NCBI GenBank assembly: GCA_015068335.1
Contig: SVKT01000002.1
Location: 1 to 35,696, forward strand
Length of the DNA stretch: 35,696 bases
Reading direction: 5' to 3'
Source of the DNA: Oscillospiraceae bacterium
Lineage (GTDB): Bacteria > Bacillota > Clostridia > Oscillospirales > Oscillospiraceae
Position 1 is the first letter of the stretch. Each line of letters starts with the position of its first letter. This document shows, piece after piece, positions 15,863 to 24,850 of the stretch. Under the pieces are notes generated by a model, which was not told the origin of the DNA, did not search any database, and was given only the letters and a program-made list of their open reading frames with translations. A program made the translations under genes and the position numbers.

Positions 15863-15897
15863 CGGACGGCGCACGATCGTTCTGCGCCGAACGTCCG
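15863..15897 (+). other. Intercistronic hairpin between pglE and pglC
   Basis: GGCGCA (15868-15873) pairs with TGCGCC (15883-15888), extended by CGGAC/GTCCG with a four-base bulge. No T-run follows, so it is not an intrinsic terminator. It could be a transcript-stability or processing site. The surrounding 129-base gap holds no gene. Confidence 0.4.
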
Positions 15898-15983
15898 TGG
15901 GCGTTGGCGGCCGCGCCGCCGGGTGACACAGGCGTTTTGAAAATAAACCTGCCCTGCACCGCGGGGCGTTTGGAGAGTCAGTT

Positions 15984-16598
15984 ATGTACCGTAAATATGG
16001 TAAGCGCTTCTTTGATATTGTCCTCTCCGGCGGCGCCTTGCTGGTGCTTTGGCCGGTGCTGTTGGTCGTGGCGGTGCTGGTGCGCTGCAAACTGGGCAGC
16101 CCTGTGATTTTCTGTCAGGAGCGGCCCGGCAAGGACGAAAAGATCTTCAAAATGTATAAATTCCGCTCTATGACCGACGCCCGGGATGAAAACGGCGAAC
16201 TGCTGCCCGACGATGTGCGGCTGACGAAACTGGGGCGCATCCTTCGCGCCACCAGTCTGGACGAACTGCCGGAACTCTGGAACATCTTCAAGGGGGATAT
16301 GTCCATTGTCGGCCCCCGCCCACTGCTGGTGCGGTATCTGCCGCTCTATAACGAAGAACAGCGCCGCCGCCACGACGTCCGTCCCGGCCTGACGGGACTG
16401 GCACAGGTCATCGGAGATGTGGATATGACCTGGGAGCGGCAGTTTGCGCTGGATGTGGAATATACGGAGCGGATCCGCCTGATCGACGATTGCAAAATCA
16501 TTCTTCTGACGGTGAAGCAGGTTTTTGTCAGAAGAAAGCACGATTACGGCACGTACGTGCGGGAAGAATTTAGAGGAAGTGATTTGGTTGAGAAATAA
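15984..16598 (+). CDS. pglC: Undecaprenyl-phosphate sugar phosphotransferase, PglC-like
   Basis: A 204-residue monotopic phosphoglycosyl transferase. Residues of about 10-34 form the membrane re-entrant helix (FDIVLSGGALLVLWPVLLVV). The conserved core follows: KIFKMYKFRSMTDA near 52, the catalytic Asp-Glu in SLDELPELWNI near 93, and SIVGPRPLL near 110. It lacks the extra membrane region of the WbaP type and is of PglC size. It transfers a sugar-1-phosphate (here probably a bacillosamine derivative) from UDP to undecaprenyl phosphate, starting the repeat unit at the inner face of the membrane. A GGAGAG site precedes the ATG. Confidence 0.88.
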   Translation: MYRKYGKRFFDIVLSGGALLVLWPVLLVVAVLVRCKLGSPVIFCQERPGKDEKIFKMYKFRSMTDARDENGELLPDDVRLTKLGRILRATSLDELPELWNIFKGDMSIVGPRPLLVRYLPLYNEEQRRRHDVRPGLTGLAQVIGDVDMTWERQFALDVEYTERIRLIDDCKIILLTVKQVFVRRKHDYGTYVREEFRGSDLVEK

Positions 16599-17250
16599 TC
16601 GCCTCTTTATCTATTGCGCCGGTGGTTTGGGCCGAGATGTACTGCGGCTGGCGCGGCGTATCCAGCAGGAAAGTGATTTCTGGACGGAGATTCGCTTTAT
16701 TGATGATCGCAGTGTAGGCGTGACTGTATGCGATGCGGAAGTATGGAGTTTTGAACAGTATTTGGAACGGCGCAGAGCCGATGATGAATTTGTGATTGCT
16801 ACAGGTGAAACGGTATTTCGGAAGACATTGTATGAGAAGTTGATGGCGTACGACTGTAAGTTTACAACTATCATCCATCCTTCGGTCTATCTGGATAAGT
16901 ACGATTTTCTTGGTGAAGGGTGTGTTCTTACAGAAGGGACCGTGTTGGGAGGATATGCGTCCTTCGGGAAATGTACATATGTCAATTTGGGATGCATTCT
17001 AGGCCATAATGTATCATTGGGGGATTTTGTCACAGTATCGCCTGGTGCCATTATTTCCGGCAATGTTTCCGTTGGTGACGGAACGTATATCGGCACCGGA
17101 GCCATCATCCGTGACGAAGTAAAAATCGGCAAAAACTGTATCATCGGTATGGGAAGCGTCGTGACGAAGGATATCCCCGACGGGGTCGTAGCCTACGGCT
17201 CGCCGTGCTGCGTGGTGCGTGAAAATAAAGACGGGATCGTGTTCCGTTAA
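16588..17250 (+). CDS. pglD: Sugar O/N-acetyltransferase, PglD-like (left-handed beta-helix)
   Basis: A protein of about 220 residues; the likely start is TTG 16588 (GAGGA about 10 bases upstream), overlapping the pglC end. GTG 16579 is an alternative. The N-terminal Rossmann-like domain (LFIYCAGGLGRDVLRLA) binds the UDP-sugar. Hexapeptide repeats follow from about residue 95, with the catalytic-type His in CILGHNVSLGDF, and the end GMGSVVTKDIPDGVVAYGSP is typical. It should acetylate the 4-amino group made by PglE. Most of the gene (about 16600-17080) is clearly richer in A/T than its neighbours, with many Asp, Phe and Leu codons ending in T or A. This points to recent exchange of this gene. 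Confidence 0.82.
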   Translation: MRNNRLFIYCAGGLGRDVLRLARRIQQESDFWTEIRFIDDRSVGVTVCDAEVWSFEQYLERRRADDEFVIATGETVFRKTLYEKLMAYDCKFTTIIHPSVYLDKYDFLGEGCVLTEGTVLGGYASFGKCTYVNLGCILGHNVSLGDFVTVSPGAIISGNVSVGDGTYIGTGAIIRDEVKIGKNCIIGMGSVVTKDIPDGVVAYGSPCCVVRENKDGIVFR

Positions 17251-17261
17251 GGAGAGCGTGT

Positions 17262-18209
17262 ATGGTCAGTGCGAAACAACTTTGCTGCGCATTGGAGGCG
17301 GCGGGAATGTCCGCCTCGGCGCAGGGAAACATCGATGCGGAGATCGGCGGCTTTTCCAGCCTCTTTCGCTATCGTCCCGGAACGATGACGTTTATCGTCC
17401 CGGAGCGGGCGTTTGCCGATTATGCAGGCCGGTTTTCGGAAAACGGCATCCCGGTGCTGATCGCCGCCAGACCGGAGGAAAAGCCTGCCGCCGCACAATG
17501 TGTCATCTATGTGGAGGATCCCCGCAAAGCATTTTTCCATCTGGTGGAGACCTTCTTCGATGTGCAGGAGTCCGAAGAGGTCACCGGCATTTCCGCAGAT
17601 CCGTCGGTATACCGTGCGCGCTCGTTCGTGTCCCCCGCCGCGCAGATCGGCGAAGGCGTGCAGATCGGCGTGGGCTGCGTCATTGAGGGCGGCGTCACCA
17701 TCGGCGGGGGAACGGAGATCCACCACCGTGTCATCATCCGCTCCGGAACGAAGATCGGGAGCAACTGCACGGTGTATTCCGGCGCCTGCATCGGCGAACG
17801 GGGTTTCAATTATACCGTGGGGCCCAACGGCGAGAAGCATATGCTCAAACATTACGGCGGCGTTTCCATCGGGAATGACGTCCACATCGGCGAGAACGTC
17901 TGCATCAGCCGGGGCGCCATTGACGATACCGTCATCTGCGACGGCGTGAAGATCGATGCGCTGGCGCATATCGCCCACAACTGCGTGATCGGAAAACACT
18001 CTATGGTTCTGGTGCCCACCAGCATCAGCGGCAGTGTGGAGATCGGCGAAAACTGCCATATTGCGGCGGACATCATCCGCAATCAGGTGCAGGTCGCAGA
18101 CAATGCGATGCTGGGACTGGGTTCTGTGGTGGTCAGGGACATCCCGGAGAACACCGTTGCCTACGGCAACCCGGCACGGCCCGTGCGGAAGCGCTTTGAG
18201 GAGGCTTGA
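17262..18209 (+). CDS. LpxD-like hexapeptide-repeat acyltransferase
   Basis: A 315-residue protein with an LpxD-like layout: an N-terminal uridine-binding-like domain (to about residue 100, with GTMTFIVPERAFADY), then a left-handed beta-helix. The catalytic-type His lies in ALAHIAHNCVIGKH near residue 233, matching the LpxD active-site region. LpxD N-acylates UDP-sugar-linked amines in lipid A synthesis, but this genome context is Gram-positive and no other lipid A gene is present. More likely it acylates an amino sugar of the surface glycan. It is directly followed by a deacetylase gene, so the two could swap an acyl group. Confident family, inferred substrate. Confidence 0.75.
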   Translation: MVSAKQLCCALEAAGMSASAQGNIDAEIGGFSSLFRYRPGTMTFIVPERAFADYAGRFSENGIPVLIAARPEEKPAAAQCVIYVEDPRKAFFHLVETFFDVQESEEVTGISADPSVYRARSFVSPAAQIGEGVQIGVGCVIEGGVTIGGGTEIHHRVIIRSGTKIGSNCTVYSGACIGERGFNYTVGPNGEKHMLKHYGGVSIGNDVHIGENVCISRGAIDDTVICDGVKIDALAHIAHNCVIGKHSMVLVPTSISGSVEIGENCHIAADIIRNQVQVADNAMLGLGSVVVRDIPENTVAYGNPARPVRKRFEEA

Positions 18210-18210
18210 T

Positions 18211-18888
18211 ATGAAAGTATTGGTGATTGCGGCTCATCCCGATGATGAAGTTTACGGTATGGGCGGCACGATTGCGAAACTGTCCGGTCAGGGTCACGAG
18301 GTCCACGTGCTGATCGTAACAGACGGCTGCACGGCGCAGTATGCCGGCCGGAGTGACCTGCCGGAGATCATAGAGAAGAAGCGCGCGGAAGCGCAGGAAG
18401 CCGGCCGCATTCTGGGCGTGAAGGAAGTCCGGTTCGGCCCCTTCCCCGATATGCGGCTGGATACCGTCGACCACGTGGAGGTCAACCGTGTGATCGAGCG
18501 TGCGGTGAACGACATCCGCCCCGACGTGGTCTATACCCACTTCTACGGCGACGTGAACCTGGACCACCAGATGGTCTACCGCTCCACGCTGGTGGCGGTG
18601 CGTCCGGTGCCGGGACAGTGCGTGAAGGAAGTATATTGCTACCGGGTCCCCTCCTCCACGGAGTGGTCGCCCCAACTGGCGCAGACCGCCTTCCTGCCCA
18701 ACGTGATGGTATCCATTGCCGGATTTGAGGAGGCGAAGGAGCAGGCTCTGCTGGCCTACCAGACGGAAGCCCGACCCTATCCCCATCCCAGAAGCGCACA
18801 GTATGTGCGGGAAACGGACCGCGCCTGCGGCCTTCAATGGGGACAGGGCAGCAGCGAGGTCTTTATGCTGCTGCGAAAACTGATGTAA
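18211..18888 (+). CDS. PIG-L/LmbE-family N-deacetylase
   Basis: A 225-residue protein starting MKVLVIAAHPDDE at 18211, one base after the LpxD-like stop. The AHPDDE zinc motif (residues 8-13) and the later GDVNLDHQMVY with the third zinc ligand define the PIG-L family, which removes N-acetyl groups from sugars, usually GlcNAc-linked. In this operon it probably deacetylates a sugar nucleotide or lipid-linked sugar, perhaps making the free amine for the LpxD-like enzyme. GAGGAGG precedes the start inside the upstream gene. Confidence 0.85.
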   Translation: MKVLVIAAHPDDEVYGMGGTIAKLSGQGHEVHVLIVTDGCTAQYAGRSDLPEIIEKKRAEAQEAGRILGVKEVRFGPFPDMRLDTVDHVEVNRVIERAVNDIRPDVVYTHFYGDVNLDHQMVYRSTLVAVRPVPGQCVKEVYCYRVPSSTEWSPQLAQTAFLPNVMVSIAGFEEAKEQALLAYQTEARPYPHPRSAQYVRETDRACGLQWGQGSSEVFMLLRKLM

Positions 18889-18900
18889 GCGGGAGTCGTT

Positions 18901-20094
18901 ATGAATATCTTGTTTATGTCCCTGGTCCGCATCGGCACGCTGGAAGAGCGGGGGCTTTATACAGACCTGCTGCGGGAATTCGTCAAAGAGGGACACTATG
19001 TGCGGCTCGTCTCGCCGGTCAGCGGAGAGCCCACCCGTGACATCCGCCGGGACACCTATGGAATTTTGCAGGTGGAAACGGCGCCCATCCAGAAGATGGG
19101 CCTGATCAAAAAGGGCATTGCCACGTTGCAGATCGCCCCGAAGGTCAAGGCTGCGCTGAAAGCCTACTGCGCCGACGAGCGGTACGACCTGATCCTGATG
19201 GCCACGCCGCCCATCACGCTGGCCAGCGTTGTGGAATATGTGAAAAAGCGGGACGGCGCAGAAGTCTACCTGCTGCTCAAAGACATCTGGCCGCAGGGGA
19301 TCGCAGACCTGGGCGCCATCTCCGTGAACGGCCCGGTATACCGCTATTTCCGGGGCAAGGAGAAGCGGCTCTACCGCATTTCCGACCGCATCGGCTGTAT
19401 GAGCCCGGCGAATGTGGATTACGTGCGGCGGCACAATCCCCGGCTGGACGGAAGCATCGTGGAGTTGTGTCCCAACTCGGTGGAGCCGGTGGATACCTCC
19501 CTTACGGCGCAGCGGCGTGCGGAGGTGCGCGCAAAGTATGGCATCCCGCAGGATCGGACCGTGTTTGTGTACGGCGGTAATCTGGGGCGTCCCCAGGGCG
19601 TCCCCTTCCTTGTGGATTGCCTGCGTGCTTGCTCCGCCTGCCCCGATGCCTTTTTCGTGATTTGCGGCACCGGCACCGAGTATCCCAAACTGAAAAGTTA
19701 CGTGGATGCGGAGCGTCCGGAACACGTGCTGCTCCTCAACGGCCTGCCCCACGACGAGTATGAGTCCCTTGCGGCGGCCTGCGACGTGGGTCTGATCTTT
19801 CTGGACTACCGCTTTACCATTCCCAATTTCCCGTCCCGGCTTTTGTCCTATATGCAGGCGGGGCTGCCGGTCATCTGCTGTACCGACCCCAACACGGATA
19901 TCGGTGCCGTTGCGGAGACGGGGGGCTTTGGCTGGAAATGCCCCAGCAACGACGTTTCCGCCTTTGCGGCGTGCGCAGAAACTGCCTGCCGCGCGGACAG
20001 GGCGGCTATGGGCGCGGCGGGAAGACGGTTTTTACTGGAAAACTACACCGCCCGGCGAGGATATGAGATCATAACCAAAAAAGAGAACGCCTAA
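18901..20094 (+). CDS. Glycosyltransferase family 4, WbuB-like
   Basis: A 397-residue GT-B enzyme. It has the N-terminal opening MNILFMSLVRIGTLEERG, a middle with LLKDIWPQGIADLGAI, CPNSVEP near residue 196, the donor-domain start VFVYGGNLGRPQG near 222, and NFPSRLLSYMQAGLPVI near 310. This resembles WbuB, the putative L-FucNAc transferase that travels with fnlA-fnlB-fnlC in E. coli O26 and similar loci. Here it lies directly upstream of those genes. It is predicted to add L-FucNAc to the lipid-linked first sugar at the cytoplasmic face. Sugar specificity is inferred from context. Confidence 0.8.
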   Translation: MNILFMSLVRIGTLEERGLYTDLLREFVKEGHYVRLVSPVSGEPTRDIRRDTYGILQVETAPIQKMGLIKKGIATLQIAPKVKAALKAYCADERYDLILMATPPITLASVVEYVKKRDGAEVYLLLKDIWPQGIADLGAISVNGPVYRYFRGKEKRLYRISDRIGCMSPANVDYVRRHNPRLDGSIVELCPNSVEPVDTSLTAQRRAEVRAKYGIPQDRTVFVYGGNLGRPQGVPFLVDCLRACSACPDAFFVICGTGTEYPKLKSYVDAERPEHVLLLNGLPHDEYESLAAACDVGLIFLDYRFTIPNFPSRLLSYMQAGLPVICCTDPNTDIGAVAETGGFGWKCPSNDVSAFAACAETACRADRAAMGAAGRRFLLENYTARRGYEIITKKENA

Positions 20095-20113
20095 TGATAT
20101 TGGAGGCAGAGAT

Positions 20114-21154
20114 ATGTTTCAGGGAAAAACACTGATGATCACCGGCGGCACCGGCTCTTTCGGCAACGCCGTTTTGAACCGTTTCTTGCAGACGGACATC
20201 GGGGAGATCCGCATTTTCTCCCGCGATGAGAAGAAGCAGGACGATATGCGCCACGAGTTTCAGGCAAAGATGCCGGAAGCGGCCGGCAAGATCAAGTTCT
20301 TCATCGGCGACGTCCGGGATCTTTCCAGCGTGAAGAATGCGATGCACGGCGTAGACTATATTTTCCACGCCGCGGCGCTCAAGCAGGTGCCCTCCTGCGA
20401 GTTCTTCCCTATGGAGGCCGTGAAGACCAATGTGGTGGGCACGGACAATGTGCTGACCGCCGCCATTGAAGAGGGCGTGCGGAGCGTCATCTGCCTGTCC
20501 ACGGATAAGGCGGCCTATCCCGTCAACGCAATGGGCACCTCCAAGGCGATGATGGAAAAGGTCGTGGTGGCCAAGAGCCGCACCGTCAGCCCGGAAAAGA
20601 CCAAGATCTGCTGCACTCGCTACGGCAACGTGCTGTGTTCCCGCGGCAGCGTGGTGCCCCTGTGGATCGACCAGATCCGCGCCGGCAATCCCATCACCAT
20701 CACCGAGCCCTCTATGACCCGCTTCGTGATGAGTCTGGAAGAGGCGGTGGATCTGGTGCTCTTTGCCTTCGAGCACGGAGAAAGCGGCGACGTTCTGGTG
20801 CAGAAGGCGCCTGCCTGTACCATCGGGGTGCTGGCAAAGGCAGTGACCGAGTTGTTTGCCCCCGGCCACGAGATCCGGGTCATCGGCATCCGCCACGGCG
20901 AGAAGATGTATGAAACGCTGCTGACCAACGAGGAGTGCGCCAACGCCGAGGATCTGGGCAGTTTCTACCGCGTGCCCTGCGACAAGCGGGACCTGAATTA
21001 CGACAAGTTCTTCACCCACGGCGATACGGAGCGCAACCCCCTCACGGAGTTCAACTCCAACAACACGGCGCTGTGGTCTGTGGAGCAGGTGAAAGAGAAA
21101 CTGCTGAGCCTGCAATATATCCGTGACGAGTTGGCGGTTTGGGAGGGCAAGTGA
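20114..21154 (+). CDS. fnlA: UDP-GlcNAc 4,6-dehydratase/5-epimerase, FnlA/CapE-like
   Basis: A 346-residue short-chain dehydrogenase. The NAD site MITGGTGSFGNAVL is at residues 8-20, and the catalytic region STDKAAYPVNAMGTSK (near 123-138) has Met in place of the usual Tyr of YxxxK, a known trait of inverting dehydratases of this group. It makes the UDP-L-sugar keto intermediate, the first step to UDP-L-FucNAc. GGAGGC precedes the ATG. fnlB and fnlC follow directly, in the order known from E. coli and Staphylococcus capE-F-G loci. Confidence 0.92.
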   Translation: MFQGKTLMITGGTGSFGNAVLNRFLQTDIGEIRIFSRDEKKQDDMRHEFQAKMPEAAGKIKFFIGDVRDLSSVKNAMHGVDYIFHAAALKQVPSCEFFPMEAVKTNVVGTDNVLTAAIEEGVRSVICLSTDKAAYPVNAMGTSKAMMEKVVVAKSRTVSPEKTKICCTRYGNVLCSRGSVVPLWIDQIRAGNPITITEPSMTRFVMSLEEAVDLVLFAFEHGESGDVLVQKAPACTIGVLAKAVTELFAPGHEIRVIGIRHGEKMYETLLTNEECANAEDLGSFYRVPCDKRDLNYDKFFTHGDTERNPLTEFNSNNTALWSVEQVKEKLLSLQYIRDELAVWEGK

Positions 21155-21155
21155 T

Positions 21156-22349
21156 ATGAAGATCCTCATCACCGGAGCCAAGGGCTTCGTGGGGCAGAAT
21201 CTCTGCGCCGCCCTGTATGAGATCAAAGCCGGCCGGGACCGGCGGGAAGACCACGTTGTCTGTCCCAATGCCGCAGACCTGGAACTGTACGAATACGATC
21301 TGGGCAACACGCCGGAGGAACTGGATGCGTGGTGCGCGGATTGCGACTTTGTGTTCAATCTGGCAGGCGTGAACCGCCCCAAAGACAATGCGGAATTTAT
21401 GGCGGGCAATTTCGGTTTTGCCTCCACACTGCTGGATACGCTGAAACGGCACGGCAATTCCTGCCCGGTGATGCTTTCCAGTTCCATCCAGGCCAGCCTT
21501 GCCGGCCGTTACGCGGGCAGCGTGTACGGCGAGAGCAAAAAGGCCGGCGAGGATCTGTTTTTCCGCTATGGGGAGGAGACCGGCGCGCAGGTGCTGGTGT
21601 ACCGCTTCCCCAACGTGTTCGGCAAGTGGTGCCGTCCCAACTACAATTCCGCCATTGCGACCTTCTGCCACAACACGGCCAACGGCCTGCCCATTCAGGT
21701 GAACGACCCCTCTGTGGAGATGGACGTGGTGTATATCGACGATGTGGTGGAGGAAATGATCCAGGCGCTGCGGGGCAACGCCAACCGGGAGGGGAACTAC
21801 TGCGCCGTTCCCGTCCACCACGAAACCACCCTGGGCTTTCTTGCGGACACGATCCTGTCCTTCCCCGCGCTGCGGGAAACGCTGGGCGTGCCGGAACTGG
21901 CAGACCCCCTGACCAAAAAACTGTATTCCACCTATCTCAGTTACCTGCCCGCGGACAGGTTCGCTTACGACTTGAAGATGAACTGTGACGAGCGGGGCAG
22001 TTTCACCGAGATCATCCGCACGGCGGACCGTGGCCAGTTCAGTGTGAACATCTCCAAGCCCGGCATCACCAAGGGCAACCACTGGCACCACACGAAAAAC
22101 GAGAAGTTTGTGGTGGTAAAGGGCGAGGGCCTGATCCAACTGCGCCGCATCGGCAAACAGCAGGACGGCAGCGCCTGGCCCGTGGAGGAGTTCCGCGTCA
22201 GCGGCGCGCGCATTCAGGTGGTGGAGATGATCCCCGGCTATACCCACAACATCATCAACCTTTCGGAAACGGAAGACCTTGTGACCTTTATGTGGGCGAA
22301 CGAGCCCTTCGATCCGGCCAAACCGGATACATTCTTTGAAAAGGTGTGA
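21156..22349 (+). CDS. fnlB: UDP-2-acetamido-2,6-dideoxy-hexulose reductase, FnlB/CapF-like
   Basis: A 397-residue two-domain enzyme. The N-terminal Rossmann domain begins MKILITGAKGFVGQNL, with YxxxK in VYGESKKAG near residue 125. The C-terminal cupin domain (about 265-397) has GITKGNHWHHTKNEKF with the zinc-binding His residues, and PGYTHNIINLSETEDLV. CapF enzymes act after CapE in UDP-L-FucNAc synthesis: the cupin epimerises C3 and the Rossmann domain reduces C4. The ATG follows GGGAGG one base after the fnlA stop. Full family length, no missing motif seen. Confidence 0.92.
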   Translation: MKILITGAKGFVGQNLCAALYEIKAGRDRREDHVVCPNAADLELYEYDLGNTPEELDAWCADCDFVFNLAGVNRPKDNAEFMAGNFGFASTLLDTLKRHGNSCPVMLSSSIQASLAGRYAGSVYGESKKAGEDLFFRYGEETGAQVLVYRFPNVFGKWCRPNYNSAIATFCHNTANGLPIQVNDPSVEMDVVYIDDVVEEMIQALRGNANREGNYCAVPVHHETTLGFLADTILSFPALRETLGVPELADPLTKKLYSTYLSYLPADRFAYDLKMNCDERGSFTEIIRTADRGQFSVNISKPGITKGNHWHHTKNEKFVVVKGEGLIQLRRIGKQQDGSAWPVEEFRVSGARIQVVEMIPGYTHNIINLSETEDLVTFMWANEPFDPAKPDTFFEKV

Positions 22350-22354
22350 ACCAT

Positions 22355-23539
22355 ATGGCGATCAATCGTGCGTATTCCGACGTGCACTTCCGGAACGACG
22401 GCAAACTGAAACTGCTCATCATCGTGGGGACCCGCCCGGAGATCATCCGGCTGTCCGCCGTGATCAAAAAGTGCCGCCGGTATTTCGATTGCATTCTGGC
22501 CCATACCGGTCAGAACTATGACTATAATCTCAACGGCGTGTTCTTCCGCGATCTGGGTCTGGAAGACCCCGAGGTGTATATGAACGCCGTGGGCGACGAT
22601 CTGGGCGCCACCATCGGCAATATCATCGACTGCTCCTACAAACTGATGCATCAGATCCGTCCGGACGCTCTGCTGATCCTGGGCGATACCAACAGTTGCC
22701 TGTCCGCCATCGCGGCCAAGCGTCTGCATATCCCCATTTTCCATATGGAGGCGGGCAACCGCTGCAAGGACGAGTGCCTGCCGGAGGAGACCAACCGCCG
22801 GATCGTGGATATCATCTCCGACGTCAACCTGGCCTATTCCGAGCACGCCCGCAAGTATCTCCACGAGTGCGGCCTGCCCAAGGAGCGCACGTATGTCACA
22901 GGCTCTCCGATGGCGGAGGTCCTGCGGGAGAATCTGGCCTCCATCGAGGCCAGCGACATTCACGCCCGTCTGGGTCTGGAAAAGGGCAAGTACATCCTGC
23001 TCTCCGCCCATCGGGAGGAGAACATCGACACCGAGAAGAATTTTCAGTCTCTGTTCTGCGCTATCAATGCGATGGCGGAGAAGTACGATATGCCCATCCT
23101 GTATTCCTGCCATCCCCGCAGCCGCAACCGTCTGGAACAGAGCGGCTTCGTGCTGGACAAGCGGGTCATCCGCCACGAGCCTCTGGGCTTCCACGACTAT
23201 AACTGCCTGCAAATGAATGCCTTTGCCGTGGTGAGCGACAGCGGTACGCTCCCGGAGGAGAGCAGTTTCTTCACCTCCGTGGGACACGCCTTCCCGGCGG
23301 TTTGCATCCGCACCTCCACCGAGCGGCCCGAGGCGCTGGACAAGGCCTGCTTCATTCTGGCCGGCATTGACGAGGCGTCGCTGTTGCAGGCGGTGGATAC
23401 CGCCGTTTCTATGAACGCGGACGGCTGGAACGGCATCCCCGTGCCGGATTATGTGGAGGAGAATGTCTCCACCAAGGTCGTGAAGATCATTCAGAGTTAT
23501 ACCGGCGTGGTGAACAAGATGGTGTGGCGAAAGGGCTGA
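22355..23539 (+). CDS. fnlC: UDP-N-acetylglucosamine 2-epimerase family, FnlC/CapG-like
   Basis: A 394-residue WecB-fold enzyme. Family segments are LLIIVGTRPEIIRLSAVI (near residue 20), AHTGQNYDYNLNGVFF, LILGDTNSCLSAIAAKR, FHMEAGNRCKDECLPEE, LSAHREENIDTEKNFQS and SDSGTLPEESSFF. CapG/FnlC catalyses the last, 2-epimerisation, step to UDP-L-FucNAc. The ATG at 22355 is preferred (AAAGG about 10 bases upstream); a GTG at 22346 overlapping the fnlB stop is an alternative that adds three residues. It completes the three-gene UDP-L-FucNAc pathway. Confidence 0.92.
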   Translation: MAINRAYSDVHFRNDGKLKLLIIVGTRPEIIRLSAVIKKCRRYFDCILAHTGQNYDYNLNGVFFRDLGLEDPEVYMNAVGDDLGATIGNIIDCSYKLMHQIRPDALLILGDTNSCLSAIAAKRLHIPIFHMEAGNRCKDECLPEETNRRIVDIISDVNLAYSEHARKYLHECGLPKERTYVTGSPMAEVLRENLASIEASDIHARLGLEKGKYILLSAHREENIDTEKNFQSLFCAINAMAEKYDMPILYSCHPRSRNRLEQSGFVLDKRVIRHEPLGFHDYNCLQMNAFAVVSDSGTLPEESSFFTSVGHAFPAVCIRTSTERPEALDKACFILAGIDEASLLQAVDTAVSMNADGWNGIPVPDYVEENVSTKVVKIIQSYTGVVNKMVWRKG

Positions 23540-23573
23540 TCGCCCCAAATTCCAAAGCGAAGGATCGAAACGA

Positions 23574-24839
23574 ATGAAGAAAAAAGTGCTCATCATCAGC
23601 GCAAATCCGGTGGATCTCTGCCAGAACAACGGCAAGACGCTGCTGTCCTTTTTTGACGGCTATGATACCGACCGGATCGCCCAGTTGTATTTCTACCCCA
23701 CCGTCCCCAATACGGATGCTGTGCAGAATTTCTTCCGGATCAGCGATCTGGATGTGCTGCGCAAACGGCTTGGGCGTGTGCCTGCGGCGGGCGGCACCGT
23801 GAAGCCGGCAGCCGCCGCTGCGGTGGAGGAGGATGAAGATACCGCCCGTATGGGTCGGGTGAAAAAAGGCGCGCTGATGCGGCTGGCAAGAGAAGTCCTC
23901 TGGAAGGGCGCGTGGAAAAGCAGGGCGCTGGACGCCTGGCTGGACGATTTTGCGCCGGAGTGCATTTTCTTCGTAGCCGGTGACGGCTTGTATACCTACG
24001 ATATTTTTGAGTATGCAAAGCGGCGCAGCGGGGCAAAGAGCATCGTCTATGTCACGGACGACTATATTCTGCCAAGACGCACGTGGAATCCTGTCAGAGT
24101 TCTGCGCCAGCGGCTGACCCTGCGCCGGATGAAGCGCTGCGTGCGGGAGGCGGACGCCTTTCTCACCATTTCAGAAAAGATGCGCCGCACGTATCGGGAC
24201 GTGCTGGGGAAAGACAGTATGCTGGCGGTCAATATGTCCGACTGCCTGAAAGAGGACGATGCAGCCGCCGCTCCCGGCGGTGGGCTGTTGCTGACCTATC
24301 TGGGCGGTCTGCACTACAACCGGGACAAGACGCTGCGCCGGCTGGGCGAGGCCGTCGCCGCCGTCAACGCCTCCGCGGGGACGGAACTGTTTCTGGAAAT
24401 CTACTCCAACGCCCGGCTGGACGATGCGCAGCGCGCGGCATTGGAAGTCCCGGGCGCCAGCCGCTTCTGCGGTCAGGTGGATCGCAGCGGCGTTCGCCGG
24501 AAGGTGAACGAGGCGGATGTGCTGGTCCACGTGGAATCGTTTCTGGCAAAGAATGTGGAGGATGTGCTGCTGTCCGTGTCCACAAAGATCCCGGAATATC
24601 TGTCTGTGGGCAAGCCCATTCTGGCCATCGGCCCGGCGAATGTGGCCTCGATGGAATATTTGCAGGAGATCGCCTGCTGCGTGACGGATGAGGCTGCGCT
24701 GGAAGCGCGGCTGCGGCTGCTGGCGGAAACGCCGGCGCTTCGCAGCGAACTTGGCCGCCGGGCGGAAGAGGCGTATTGGACCAACCATTCCTGTGATGTC
24801 CAGAGAGACCGTCTGTGGCAGTTGATCGACCAACTGTAA
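23574..24839 (+). CDS. Glycosyltransferase (GT4-like)
   Basis: A 421-residue GT-B-type glycosyltransferase. N-terminal half: KKVLIISANPVDLCQNNGKTLLSFFDG, then a basic/charged linker near residues 78-105 and SIVYVTDDYILPRR near 155. C-terminal half: LLTYLGGLHYNRDKTLRRL near 240, then KIPEYLSVGKPILAIGP near 340, the usual donor-site area. The acceptor and donor are not predictable. It is the second transferase of the operon, so with PglC and the WbuB-like enzyme a repeat unit of at least three sugars is possible. It ends 11 bases before the polymerase gene. Confidence 0.78.
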   Translation: MKKKVLIISANPVDLCQNNGKTLLSFFDGYDTDRIAQLYFYPTVPNTDAVQNFFRISDLDVLRKRLGRVPAAGGTVKPAAAAAVEEDEDTARMGRVKKGALMRLAREVLWKGAWKSRALDAWLDDFAPECIFFVAGDGLYTYDIFEYAKRRSGAKSIVYVTDDYILPRRTWNPVRVLRQRLTLRRMKRCVREADAFLTISEKMRRTYRDVLGKDSMLAVNMSDCLKEDDAAAAPGGGLLLTYLGGLHYNRDKTLRRLGEAVAAVNASAGTELFLEIYSNARLDDAQRAALEVPGASRFCGQVDRSGVRRKVNEADVLVHVESFLAKNVEDVLLSVSTKIPEYLSVGKPILAIGPANVASMEYLQEIACCVTDEAALEARLRLLAETPALRSELGRRAEEAYWTNHSCDVQRDRLWQLIDQL

Positions 24840-24850
24840 AGAGGAGAAGT

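Noticed and set aside
17262-18209. Evidence for lipid A synthesis (LpxD) and thus a Gram-negative host
   Set aside because: No other lipid A gene is present, and SLH domains, the PBSX-type phage genes and strong Shine-Dalgarno use point to Firmicutes.
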